A DNA stretch of 64,000 nucleotides, from positions 18,162,221 to 18,226,220 of the forward strand of contig OZ023181.1 of the NCBI GenBank assembly GCA_963995505.1. Reading direction: 5' to 3'. This document shows, piece by piece, positions 10,442-21,241 of the stretch. Source of the DNA: Hypericum androsaemum. Its lineage: Eukaryota; Streptophyta; Magnoliopsida; Malpighiales; Hypericaceae. Each line of letters begins with the position of its first letter. Position 1 is the stretch's first letter. A program made the translations under genes and the position numbers. A model generated the notes under the pieces. The model saw only the letters and a list, made by a program, of their open reading frames with translations, made no database searches and was not told the origin of the DNA.

Positions 10442-11442
10442 ATGGATAAGGGGAAGCATTTCGTTTTGGTCCATGGAGCTTGCCTTGGAGCTTGGTGCTG
10501 GTACAAGGTGATGGCCCCGCTGAAGCTGGCAGGCCATAAGGTCACTGCCTTGGACCTTGGAGCTTCCGGGGCCAACCCGAAACGGCTCGACGAGATCGTT
10601 TCCATCTCAGATTACTTGCAGCCGCTAATGGAGCTGATGGCTTCCCTTCCCACGGACGAACAAGTGATCCTGGTTGGTCACAGCTATGGTGGGATCTGCC
10701 TAGCCCTGGCAATGGAGAAGTTCCCTGAAAGAGTTGCTCTTGCGGTCTTTATCTCTGCGTACATGCCGAACTCCAACTCCCCACCAGGAATTCTCATACA
10801 AAAAGTAATTCTTTTTTCTTTCCAACTTGTTTATGTGGTGGGAGATGGTCTAATTTTACTTCTGCTTGTTGTTTCTTGTGGTAGTATTTCAGCAGCAAAA
10901 CACCGGAATCCGTGATGGATTGCCATTTTACATTCGATCAAGGCGTAAAACAGCCACCAACTTCCGTGCTTTTCGGTCCGAAGTTCATGGAAACGAAGCT
11001 TTACCGCAACTGCAACCAAGAGGCAAGTGATCCCTCTGTTTGTGCTCAGTGCCCGTTAGAACGAGACATTTCTGATGTATCTTTCGAACGTTTAGTTATA
11101 TATCTGATCTTTTCGTTGTTGTACTAACTTGGTCTCGTCCAGGATCTTGAATTGGCCAAAGCACTAGCACGGCCAAGTAGGCTGTTCGTGGAGGAGCTCA
11201 TGAATCCCGAGTTCATGCTGACAGAAGCAAAATTCGGGTCGATCCGTCGCGTCTATGTAGTTTGTGAAGAGGATGAGGTGATGGACGAGGAGTTTCCGCG
11301 GTACATGATAGAGATGGATCCACCAGAAGAGGTGAAGTTGGTTAAGGGAAGTGGTCATATGGTCATGATCTCAAAACCCACAGAACTTGTCCAGGTCCTT
11401 GAGGAAATTGCAGAGAAGTGCCAGCCAGTAGGCAGTGACTAA
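10442..11442 (+). CDS. Methylesterase (MES/SABP2-like), gene A
   Basis: This alpha/beta hydrolase of the plant methylesterase family probably cleaves methyl esters such as methyl salicylate, methyl jasmonate or methyl-IAA in the cytosol. Exons are 10442-10804, 10885-11022 and 11143-11442, giving 266 residues against 260 for tobacco SABP2. The oxyanion segment FVLVHGA, the nucleophile elbow GHSYGG (Ser81), the acid in CEEDE (Asp211) and His239 in GSGHMV form an intact triad. The residue after the His is Met, as in esterases, not the Lys of hydroxynitrile lyases. Intron 2 has a GC-AG border, AG/GCAAGT to CAG. An in-frame ATG at 10340 would add 34 residues. 10442 is preferred because MDKGKHFVLVHGA matches the family N-terminus and gene B. 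Substrate cannot be read from sequence. Confidence 0.93.
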
Positions 11443-11990
11443 TTTTGTTCTTCAGAAAGGTAGTAACTAATTTCCTGAAGATATTATCAAGGACTTTGCT
11501 AATAGTATCCTTTTTTTTTCTTAATAGTAACGCGGAAAGTTTAATATGCAAATCGTCCAAGGAAAAAATTTTAGTCTCTCCAGATTTAACCTGAAACTTC
11601 GAGACAATTCTTCACTGATTGAGGCGTGACCGGATTTGGCCATATAAGGCAAAGACAACGGGCCTCGTGGAACACCTTGGCATCCCAATCTCCGCTAAAA
11701 CTACAAAGCCAGCTTCTTAGATTCCCTATCGGAAGAACACCGGCCAATTATGCCAAAAGTTAACAAAACCCGCCGGCCACGGCTTAATCCTTGTCATGTC
11801 CGAATTTAACACATCCATTGTCCTTTATACATTTTTTTCGGTTTATATCTCTCGGCAAATATTTAACACGATTACGTTATCAATGGTACAAAGTTCAATT
11901 GTTTTATCTAAACGTTCATTCGTACTTGTATATATACAGACACACTATCCACATCAGTAGCACTCAAAAAGAGATTAACACCAACTAATA
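11443..11990 (+). promoter_or_regulatory. Spacer between MES genes A and B with TATA box for B
   Basis: This 548-bp spacer shows no repeat or extra gene. A strong TATA stretch, TATATATA at 11929-11936, lies 55-62 bp upstream of the gene B start codon, a suitable distance for a core promoter with a short leader. Confidence 0.5.
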
Positions 11991-13070
11991 ATGGACAAGG
12001 GGAGCCACTTTGTTCTAGTACATGGAGCCAACCACGGGGCATGGTGCTGGTACAAGATGGTGCCGCTCCTCCGATCACTTGGCCACCGCGTCACGGCTGT
12101 GGACCTAGCGGCTTGCGGGGCCAACCCGAAGAGGATAGACGAGATCGGATCGTTGTTCGAGGTCATGGAGCCATTGATGGAGGTTATGGGCTCCATCCCG
12201 GACGACGAGAAGGTGATACTGGTGGGCCACAGCTTCGGGGGGCTGGCCATTTCTCTTGCCATGGAGAGGTTCCCTGAGAAAATCTTGGTTGCTGTTTATG
12301 TTACCGCTATGATGCCCAACTATAGCGCCCCGGTTATTACTTTGTACCAAGAGGTATGCAAATATGATTAATTAATTTTAATTGTCAATTGATTTAATAT
12401 TTTTAGCTAAATATGAAAATTCTGAATATGGTACGAGAGTATGTCGATATCGCGGGCCAAAGTTATTGTGCATGCCTCTGTCGCCCGTATAAATTTTGAC
12501 CCGAGTTTCAAGTTATGATTGACCGACGCTTTTATTTAATGTCAGTTCTTCAGAAGAACGCCGTTGGAGAATATAACGGATAACGAAGTATCTCTTGGCT
12601 CCATATCGGGAACCGCAACTGAGGAGACCAAAGGTATGATAGGTCCAAAATTCCTGGCAACCAACCTCTACCAAAATAGCCCACCTGAGGTAAAAACAAA
12701 ACCCTACCATATAATTAATTTATCCCTAACCGCTGATTCTTAACAAAATAATCCAACTTTTAACGTCTAATTACTGTGTTTTTAACAGGATCTGGAGCTG
12801 GCTAAAATGCTGGTAAGGCCAGGTGGGCTGTTCTTGGAGGATTTATCCAAGGAATCCTTGCTCACAGAGGGGAGATTCGGGTCGGTGGATCGGGTTTTTG
12901 TGGTTTGTGAAGAAGATAAGACTGTAACGAGGGAATTCCAAGAATGGATGATTGTGAATAATCCACCTAAGGAAGTGAAGTTCATGTCAGGATCCGACCA
13001 TATGCCTATGATGTCTAAACCCAAAGAGCTCCTCCAATGCTTCCAAGAGATCGCTGAGAAGTTTGTTTGA
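11991..13070 (+). CDS. Methylesterase (MES/SABP2-like), gene B
   Basis: This is a member of the same family as gene A, lying 548 bp downstream in the same orientation. Exons are 11991-12353, 12546-12689 and 12789-13070, all with GT-AG introns, giving 262 residues. Exon 1 is the same length as in gene A. Motifs are FVLVHGANHGAWCWYK, GHSFGG with Ser81, EEDK with Asp212 and GSDHMP with His240, so the triad is complete. Exon 2 has diverged strongly from the SABP2-type sequence (TEETKGMIGPKFLATNLYQN) and is two codons longer than in genes A, C and D. This region forms part of the cap over the active site, so substrate choice may differ. Frame and splice sites are intact. Confidence 0.93.
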
Positions 13071-13426
13071 TGTTTTCATGCTTTCGGAGTTTGAACTTTG
13101 GTTCTAAAGTACGATCTCAAATCTCTGATGTATCTTATGTCATTTATCAAATTGTCAATGAGTTAAAAGTTAGTTAATCTTGGATTAAGAATTATTATTT
13201 CTTATCTTCGTGTTTATGATAGAAAATAAAAAGAGAACAGATAGATGTTCGAACTTTTTTTCTTATATTTTCGATTCAGCTATATTTTTTTGGCAGGTTT
13301 GTTGACCGTTTGAATCGTTTTCCTCTTGATTAACTGCTAGCCAAATTAATATACTATCATATTTAAACATTCTCTTTAAAAACTCATGCTTTTATTTAAC
13401 TGTGCAATTTTTAATTCTAATAATTT

Positions 13427-13998
13427 CTAATTTAGAGTAAAATTAAGTTTGCATCTATAAAGTTGTTGGAGTGACCTTCTAACCAGGATAGCCTCGTTTT
13501 CCGCCTGCCACTCTAAACATGTGGAATCACCATTGATATACTCCACTGCAGTTTTACAATCCGAGAGGATTTGAACATTTGCATCTTTATAACTGCATTG
13601 TACCATTTCTAGTGCTGCTTTGATTGTCTCAATTCCAGCTTCCACTGCTCAAAGAGCTTGCAATCTGCGACTATGGCCTCTATTGTTTCTAGCAATCACT
13701 CTGACACCGACACTAAGATCATCTTGTAGTCACAACGCGTCGCAATTAACTAGCACCTCATTTGCTTTGCTGGAGGTGGGATCCATTTTTCTCTAATAAC
13801 CTTCCCCCTTGGTGGGTTCATGTGTTGATGCATAATTTTGTTTGAAGTTTCCTTACCTATCCATTTATTCCACGCCTTTGTTGCACATATGGCAATCTGG
13901 AGAGAATCATGAGGCACACCTTTAAAGATTGTCTTGTTTCTTTGCCTTTCAAATCTGTCAACAAAGGAAGCATAATAAGGAAATGAGCTCATCCGCAT
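13427..13998 (-). pseudogene. LINE-type RNase H relic
   Basis: Minus-strand translation gives the RNase H-like domain (RVT_3 type) found at the end of plant non-LTR retrotransposons. It reads KWIPPPA near 13790, then VLVNCDAL, VGVRVIARNNRG, EAGIETIKAALEMVQ and NVQILSDCKTAVEYING with its catalytic-type Asp. Two in-frame stops (near 13738 and 13652) and one frame change separate the pieces. The upstream part (FERQRNKTIFKG, 13750-13998) matches the linker after the reverse transcriptase. The RT and endonuclease domains are absent, so this is a 5'-truncated dead copy. Confidence 0.7.
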
Positions 13999-15449
13999 TT
14001 TGTGAAGTCGGGTCTCTAAACATCACCGTTAACCAAAGACTTCAAATCCTGACAATTCAATATATCAACTTTGTAATCAAGAATACAATGAGATACTGGA
14101 CAGGATAGTTTCTCTTATCATTCGAGTAACTCTCCCACCAAAACAAACAGAGGACTTAGCGAGGTTGAACTGCTCTATAAAATTTTCATTATTGAAAATA
14201 TGTATTTATAATTTATTCAAAATGTTATATTTTTTATATTTAGAAGGTCAATTTTGCCCACTCCCTCTATCTTCCTTCTCCCCTCTTTTTCCCGGCTGCC
14301 CACAATCCACCGCACAATCTTGCATCGAAAAATTATTTGTCATAATAATTTTCACGTGCATCAACAAATGGGAGACATTAATGGCTCTCCAAATACTAAT
14401 ATTTAATTTTGAATTTGGTCCATGTTTATGTTAGATCCTTTGAAGAGTTTCTCGTCGGCGGGACATTTCTTCGGGAGCCTGGTTCTAGTAGTTTCTATAG
14501 TGGATGGAAAAGATGGACCGGAGAAAAAGGAAGGCAGCAGACTTGGAAATTTCAATTGAATTGGTTTTGGTCTTTTGCTTACCAGAAAAAGCTGGTTCTG
14601 GTCTTTTCGATGGGTGAGTCAACTCACGCAAGGTGGCGCGGGAAGGAAGGAGATGGGAAGGAGATGGGAAGGAGAGAGAAGAAATCAATGGGTTATCATA
14701 GACTTTTCATCATGTCAATTTCAGTAATTTAAATAACTTAAAAATATTTGGTGATGTCTTTACTTTTTATAACTCGAAAACTTAAATATTCATTTCTAAT
14801 AAAGAAAAATAGATAGTTCTAGATTTTGGTGAGCCATAGCTATGGTGGCATAAGCATTGTAAAAGATTTTTTTTGAAGCGAAACGAACCAAATATATTAT
14901 AGATCAGGTAGGAAAATCTGTGAACAGGAGAGCATCCAGCTCTTTCGGGGGAACTACAACCCAGTCCCCGGAAAGAGAACCGAGCCTACAAGCCTTCCAA
15001 GCGTTGTAAAAGATCTTGGTGGCCGCCATTATTGCCAATTTATAGCTTCCTCCTGTCAGCCATTATGCTGAATTCAATTAAGGGAAAAAAAATTTAAAGT
15101 TTCTAAGTTTTGCAATGTATTAAACGTTCATTTTTTAGTATATTAGTTCTTAAATTATAATAAATTGATCTAATTAGTTTCTCTCACCAATTTATAACAC
15201 AGATTTAGTTAGATTACAGCATGAAATTACCAAAAAATCTTAAACTTACATAAAAATACCAAAATCATAGTTAAACCATCCCACAATAAAAAGCCTTAAG
15301 CCATCAAACGCAAAAATCATAAGCCTTAGTGAAAAAAATTCAAACCCAAGATAGAATACCATCCACTTAAAGAAAAAAAGTCCTAACCTATTCTAACTAG
15401 TGATAACAAAAAATGATAAGACAAATCGAGTAGACTGGCAATGGCCAAG
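13999..15449. other. Non-coding, repeat-derived spacer
   Basis: No gene is supported. 14230-14700 contains C/T-rich then G/A-rich sequence with short frames of no known domain. 14870-15010 (GAAGCGAAACGAACCAAATA) looks like a fragment of a dispersed repeat. Confidence 0.35.
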
Positions 15450-15529
15450 TCAAATATCAATTAATACTCGACACTGACAAGTACCCATGTCAAATATCAA
15501 TTAATACTCGACACTGACAAGTACCCATG
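15450..15529. repeat. Perfect 40-bp tandem duplication
   Basis: Units at 15450-15489 and 15490-15529 are identical over the whole 40 bp. The second unit abuts, and slightly overlaps, the MULE target duplication at 15528-15536. Confidence 0.9.
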
Positions 15530-15790
15530 TTATGGAGGGTAATTTTTTAAAAGGGGGTTTATTTCTCCGACAATTCCCTGAATGGGATTGTCATGGGATG
15601 TTTTTCTTGTCTGGGGTCGAGTCAGAAACCGCTCAGCAGGGGGCGTTTTTCCTTTGCACGAAACCGCTGCTCGGGCAGCATATTTTTTGTTTGCCAAAAA
15701 CCGCTCCACTGGGAGCGGTTTTTGGTTTTTGGTGTCACCGAAAAAAAAATTAGCTGCAAGGGGGAGAAAATCCAAATAAAAACGCACAGT

Positions 15791-15865
15791 GGCTCTTGTT
15801 CGGAATTGAACCGAAGACCTCCACAATTTTAAATAAGCACTATAACCAACCAATCTACAAGAGCC
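15791..15865 (-). pseudogene. tRNA-like module in left arm of the MULE
   Basis: On the minus strand 75 nt fold as a tRNA-like shape. An 8-bp perfect acceptor-type stem (GGCTCTTG with CAAGAGCC) and a perfect 5-bp T stem (TTCGG/CCGAA) enclose the canonical T loop TTCAATT. The D region reads TAGATTGGTTGGTTATAG. The anticodon stem does not pair, so a functional tRNA is unlikely. Confidence 0.55.
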
Positions 15866-15994
15866 TATTGACTTATAACTTTGTAATAAATAATATATTA
15901 CATATATACGATTTCTATGAAATATGTAATATATTAGAGTATTTTTCTTAAAGGGGATTTATTTTCCTGAAAATACTCTGGGAGGTCGAGCCAA

Positions 15995-16245
15995 AAATAA
16001 TGTATTTATGTATTGTATAAATACGTATTTAAGAAATAAATAATGTATTGCATAAATACGTATTTACGAAATAAATAATGTATTATATAAATACGTATTT
16101 ACGAAATAAATAATGTGTAACATAAATACGTATTTACGAAATAAATAATGTGTAACATAAATACGTATTTACGAAATAAATAATGTGTAACATAAATACG
16201 TATTTACGAAATAAATAATGTGTAACATAAATATGTATTTATAAA
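15995..16245. repeat. 35-bp tandem repeat, about seven copies
   Basis: The unit contains ATAAATAATGTGTAACATAAA followed by the palindrome TACGTA and TTTACGA. The central units are identical, and the outer ones drift (GTATTG, GTATTA). There are no variable spacers. The array lies inside the nested MULE. Confidence 0.85.
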
Positions 16246-16302
16246 GGTTGATTCCGTATTTATATAATATATATTATTTGTTACAAAGTCATAAGTCAAT
16301 AA

Positions 16303-16374
16303 GCTTTTGTAGCTCAATTGGTTAAAGTGCACTTTAATAAACCTGTGGTCTTTAGTTCGAATCCAAACAAGAGC
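16303..16374 (+). pseudogene. tRNA-like module in the nested MULE
   Basis: This has the most tRNA-like boxes of the three. The A-box-like TAGCTCAATTGG and the B-box-like AGTTCGAATCC have a T loop TTCGAAT, and the acceptor pairing is GCTTTTG with CAAGAGC. The loop would place AAT at the anticodon, but the anticodon stem is broken, and the D and T stems each have a mismatch. Confidence 0.55.
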
Positions 16375-16553
16375 AAGCTATTTTTTTTTATGAAAACCAA
16401 AAACCGCTCCATTTTGAGCATTTTTTGGCTCGACCTCCCAGAGTATTTCCAAAAAAATAAACTCCCTTTTAGAAAAATACTCTAATATATTACATATTTC
16501 ATATAAATCGTATATATGTAATATATTATTTATTACAAAGTTATAAGTCAATA

Positions 16554-16628
16554 GGCTCTTGTAGATTGGTTGGTTAGAGTGCTTATTTAAAATTGTGGAG
16601 GTCTTCGGTTTGATTCCGAACAAGAGCC
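16554..16628 (+). pseudogene. tRNA-like module in right arm of the MULE
   Basis: It is the inverted partner of 15791-15865, with a few substitutions. The 8-bp acceptor stem and 5-bp T stem are perfect. The T loop is TTTGATT. The anticodon arm again does not pair. Confidence 0.55.
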
Positions 16629-16848
16629 ATTGTGCATTTTTATTTGGATTTTCTCCCCCTTGCAGCTAAATTTTTTTTTCGGTGACACCAAAAAATGCTC
16701 CACTGAGAGCGGTTTTTGGCAAAGAAAAAATGCTCCCCGCTAAGCGGTTTCTGGCTCGACCCCAGACAAGGAAAACATTCCCTGACAACCCCATTCAGGA
16801 AATTGTCGGGGAAATAAACCCCCTTTTAGAAAATTACCCTGTTATGGA

Positions 16849-17440
16849 GTATGGATGGTTTTGATATTTTGCTTATTAAATTTCATGTCCTTGTGGGTAC
16901 TCTTGTGTTGCGATGCCGTCGGAAATTTCTTGTCCAAGTTCATGACTAGCCGTGGCGATGGAAATTTCTTTTACTCTTGGTTTTTGATTTTTAATGCACA
17001 ATGTTGGGATTTTTTTACTATGGCTTGAGGTTTTTAATGTGAGGTAAGGTTATTTGAAAATTTCATGTTGTAATTTAATTGAATCTGTGAAATAATTTTT
17101 TTAGAAGTAATTTTTTATTGATATTGATTGGAAGAAGAACTCGCAGCCACCAGTCTCGTTACAACCATGATACGGACCTTTGAATACAATATATTAAAAC
17201 TTATGAATTTTTTATTCTTCAATTAAATTTAGAGAGTTGTGAGTTTTTACCCTTCAAGTAAATCTGTGAAATAAATTGATTAGAAGAATTAACTAATTCA
17301 ATTTCTTAAAAATCAGGAACTAATATATCAAAGATTGAATCTTTAGTTCCCCTCCCTGTAATTTAAAATTTTAATATATTCAAGAATTAATTTTTTAGGT
17401 TTTTAGTTTTATTTTTAAAATGTAGTTGGTATAAATATTG

Positions 17441-17478
<38 letters not shown>

Positions 17479-18425
17479 TGACTACCAATGACTGAGTTAC
17501 TAAACAATCTTATAATTTGAGGAGTTGAAATATAAGTTTCATAATTTTACCGGCATGTCTAATTCCACCGTTATCATGATGACATTTATCTATTTTATCA
17601 CTTTTTATTTTCTATTTGTTATATATAGGACATTCTTTTGGTGTATTTGTTACATTCTTTCAACAATTTTACCTCCGTTAAAAGTTTACGGGGGTAAATT
17701 TTTTTAAAGAGAGGTGCAAAAAAAATCGTAATGGCTTTAACAATAAAGCATCCCATGGTAGTTGTTTCACAGCAATAATGTTGTTCCAATTTAATTTCAT
17801 CAAAGAAACTTAATTACCTTTCTTAATAACACAGCTTTTCTTTCTTCGATTTGACTAGATCTGACCATTGTTAAAATTTAATTCGTGATTCGATTCGCCA
17901 ATTATTCGATGCGATTCGTTAAAAATATTAAAAAAATTTTAAAAATTTCCTTAAAATTTGGCAGTTTATGAATTATTTTATTAAACATTAATATTAAAGA
18001 AATAAATTGAATTCAATTCGATTTGAATTCAAATTCTAAGAATCATAATTCGTATTCGATTCGTCTTTAACAAATTAAATACGGTTGAATATTTTGATGG
18101 ATTCAAATTTAAATCAATTCAATTCAAATTTGACCTAATTTAAACCGTGGTGAGATCTAAATTTACCATCTCTCACTCTCTCTCTCTCTCGTTGTAAAAG
18201 TTGTGCATTGTAAAAGCTCTCAACTAAATTATAGAGAAAATTTAGGCGTGTTGTCAATCATCTGGAAAAATATTAAAAGCCATTACTATTTGGGTCAAAA
18301 AGCAATAAAGTTTCTCCTGCTTGCTAGTTGTGATTTTTTTTAAAAGCCATTACGATTTTTTTCCTTTTTTAGTTTTTGCCTATTTATGTTTTTTTGCCTA
18401 TTTTAGAAAAAAATCTCATAGCCTG
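16849..18425. other. AT-rich spacer upstream of MES gene C
   Basis: It includes a (TA)n microsatellite at 17446-17476 and a stretch rich in ATTCGATTCG/GAATTC palindromes (about 17880-18150) that may be a decayed hAT-type repeat. A short (CT)n run is at 18173-18190. No gene is supported. Confidence 0.45.
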
Positions 18426-18499
18426 TTGGTAGGTGTCTTTAATAAATATCACCCAAGCTAAACACCAATTGTAAACTTGCAGACCAAAAGACACAAGAA
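18426..18499 (+). promoter_or_regulatory. Duplicated proximal promoter/leader of MES gene C
   Basis: This segment, containing TGTCTTTAATAAATATCAC about 45-65 bp before the start codon, is nearly identical to 22719-22792 in front of gene D. The duplication therefore included the core promoter. AATAAATA is the likely TATA-type element. Confidence 0.55.
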
Positions 18500-19821
18500 A
18501 TGGCGGAGACCTCAACTACTACTAGTAATAAGCAAGCCCATTTTGTTCTAGTCCATGGGGCTTGCCATGGCGCTTGGTGCTGGTACAAGCTCAAACCGCT
18601 GCTCGAGGCGGCCGGCCACCGTGTCACGGCGATCGATCTGGCCGCCTCGGGCATCAACACCACGAAAATTCAGGATGTCCAAACCCTTGAAGAGTACACC
18701 AAGCCATTGTTGGAGCTTTTGGGTGTGACCCGAGATGATGAAAAGGTTATACTTGTTGGACATAGCCTTGGAGGCCTCAACTTGGCTCTTGCAATGGAGA
18801 GATTTCCCAGTAAAGTGGCCGTTGGTGTTTACTTGACAGCTTTTATGCCGGACACATCAAACCTGCCTTCTTTTGTCTTAAATCAGGTAAAAAAAACTTG
18901 GTAAATGTTTTTCTCTTCTAGGTAAATTTGAAAATAGTAGAACTCTTACAGTTTGTTTTGGAGGACGAAAAGAAATCGAGATGAATCTGGTTATAAATTT
19001 CGAAAATAAATATAAATTCAACGTATATTTTTAACTAAATTCATCATTTCCATTTCTCTCTCATTGCTCAACCTTTCCAAACACAAACCTAAAATACTTC
19101 TTACAAACAAAATCCCTTGTTAATCCTCAACAAACTTTTTATTAAATTACTCGCAGTGAAACTCGATGATTGCATTGATTCCGGACTAATTTTAAAATTT
19201 TAATACAGTAACATTATTTAAATTTTAATTTAAAAAGTCTGGTTAATATAATTTCATCTTGGGAATAATTTCTTCATTGATTATCTTCAGTATAACAAAG
19301 GGATTCCCATAGAGGCATGGCTCGACACTCAATTCGGACCCTATAGTGAATCCCAACAACATTTGACTACAATGTTCTTCGGACAGAAGATTTTGCAAAA
19401 GATACTATATCAAAATTGTCCAATTGAGGTAACATTTTCAATCATAACACAAACTCGCACAACTTTTTATAAAGAATACCAGTATCATATTAATTGTTAA
19501 TTATTTTATAATTCATCAAAAAAGGATCTTGAACTGGCCAAGACTTTGGTAAGGCCAGGGTCATTATTTCTCTACGACTTGGAGAACTCAGAGAATTACT
19601 CAGAGAAAGGGTACGGATCGGTTCCGCGAGCTTATATAGTGTGCGACGAGGACCAGGCCATCCCGGTGGAGTTCCAGAAGTGGATGATTGAGAATTACGG
19701 AGTTGAAGAAGTGAAAGAGATCAAAGGGGCAGACCATATGGCCATGCTTTCCAAACCTCAAGAGCTTTGTCTATGCCTCTCCCAGATTGCTCCAAGATAT
19801 GTTAAAGGAAATTTGGCCTAA
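18500..19821 (+). CDS. Methylesterase (MES/SABP2-like), gene C
   Basis: Exons 18500-18886, 19291-19428 and 19525-19821 join to 273 residues, with introns GT-AG. The protein is closer to tobacco SABP2 than genes A and B are. It shows HFVLVHGACHGAWCWYKLKP, GHSLGG with nucleophile Ser89, the middle exon EAWLDTQFGPYSESQQHLTT, CDED with Asp218 and GADHMA with His246. Family knowledge suggests hydrolysis of methyl salicylate or related methyl esters. The first dozen residues are a short Ser/Thr-rich extension not seen in A and B. The extension carries no obvious transit peptide, so a cytosolic location is likely. Gene D, 3 kb downstream, is a recent duplicate. Compared with D the C-terminus is five residues longer. 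Confidence 0.93.
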
Positions 19822-20489
19822 TGATATAAATCGTAGTAAAAATTGACGAATATCTAGGTTCAATTTTTACAAATTTATTTAGTGTAAAAATTTGCTTATA
19901 ACGATATGTATGAACCCTCTCTTTGTAATAAGATTATCAATTGATATCCGTTTTTGGTAAGTAATAAGATTATCAATTGATACGAAAACGAAAAAGATTA
20001 TTATTTGGATTTCTACCAATGCCTTCTTTCGTATTTAACGAATGTCTTAATTGTTGAGAATTTTAACTGTGTAGCAAATATAGTAAATGTCTTTGTCCAG
20101 CCGATGATTGAGTTTGCATCAAATATTCCTTACCAGCAATAAGTCAAATCTTTTATTTCCGATTGGTAGGTGTCAAATCTTGATAGTAAGTTTGTTTTTT
20201 TGTTGTATACATGGTGTTTTTAAATAATATTATGGTTTTTGTAATGAGTTAAAAGTTTTATAATTTATTATTAATAAATTTTCTACGTTCTTAAAAATTA
20301 TAAACTACAATTAAGAACAGATAACAAGTAATAGATATATCATTATCCAAAATATATTCATCGATTGTCCAAGCCATCCAAAATGATCACGCATGCTTTA
20401 GTATATCCCTGAGGGAAATTATTTGGATAATCCCTCATCCTTTTATTTCCCTGGATTTCATCGGGTATGGATTGGGTACGAAATGCTCA

Positions 20490-20883
20490 GATTCCGAACC
20501 GTTCGGAACGAAGACACGCGGGGACTTTTTTGCAAACGCGCTAAAATACGGGGACCAAAATAAAAAAAGCCACGCACAAACGCAGGCCGGATACAAATGC
20601 CATTATCACATAACTGCGCATGCCAGTATCACATAACTGCGCATGCCAGTATCACATAATTGTGCGTGCCAGTATGACCTTTTTGTAAAAATGCTAAAAT
20701 ACGGGGGACCAAAATGAAAAAAGCCACGCGCGCCATTATCATAAACGGGACTTGCCGCTGTCACAAATACACATGCCATTATCACATAACTGCACTTGTC
20801 ATTATCACATAACTGCGCTTGCCATTATCACATATATGCACTTGCCGCTGCGGTCCCCCTTTCACTCCAAACCGTACGGAATC
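20490..20883. mobile_element. Short inverted-repeat element with 23-bp internal repeats
   Basis: The ends GATTCCGAACCGTTCGGAACG and, inverted, GATTCCGTACGGTTTGGAGTG mark the borders. The interior has two blocks of a 23-bp repeat around GCCAGTATCACATAACTGCG (20598-20672 and 20768-20850), separated by a non-repeated linker. The ACACGCGGGGAC...TACGGGGACC start resembles the element at 53559. No target duplication was found. Confidence 0.5.
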
Positions 20884-21241
20884 AATTCTTTCACTCCGTA
20901 GTTAATCCACTCCCAATTTCATCTACACCTCTTGCACGTTTTATTGACTTTTCCATTCGGACGGGACCATAACATTTTTTGTTTTACGTGTATATATATA
21001 TATATACATATATATATCTGGAATATATGTAACTTTTTAGCACATTTTATTTATATAAAAAACCCTAATTTTTGTGCGAAGATGTACTCTCGGTGTGTCA
21101 CAAAATAATTGTGACTAGACCGCTTGCCTACTTCAACAACCATTTTCTGTAACCATTTTCGTTTATCAACAGAAAGGCTCTTTTATTTTTTATAAGTGAA
21201 CTGTATTCATTAATTAGTGACGGATTTAACGTGTAATTACA

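Larger units (their letters stand above)
15937..16482. mobile_element. Inner MULE nested in the centre of the outer one
   Basis: Its ends are inverted repeats starting GAGTATTTTTCT, followed by AAGGG and CTGGGAGGTCGAGCC, clearly related to the ends of the outer element. It is bordered on both sides by TAATATATTA (15927-15936 and 16483-16492), which can be read as a target duplication of 9-10 bp. Because that sequence is itself palindromic and lies at the hairpin centre, the duplication cannot be proven from this copy alone. The interior holds a 35-bp tandem array and one tRNA-like module. Confidence 0.65.
15537..16839. mobile_element. Foldback MULE (outer) carrying a nested related MULE
   Basis: It is flanked by an exact 9-bp repeat, TGTTATGGA, at 15528-15536 and 16840-16848. 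The arms 15537-15936 and 16483-16839 are inverted repeats of each other along nearly their whole length. Both begin GGGTAATTTT, continue with AAAAGGGGGTTTATTT and TCTGGGGTCGAG, and hold one tRNA-like module. They meet at the palindrome TAATATATTA. In the middle sits a second element (15937-16482). No transposase frame exists. Removing the inner element leaves an almost pure hairpin of about 750 bp. Confidence 0.85.

Noticed and set aside
15995..16245. Seven regular 35-bp repeats that might suggest a CRISPR array
   Set aside because: The repeats are directly adjacent without spacers, AT-rich, and lie inside a plant MULE. No cas gene occurs.
16303..16374. A functional nuclear tRNA gene
   Set aside because: A and B boxes are tRNA-like, but the anticodon stem does not pair and the D and T stems each have a mismatch.
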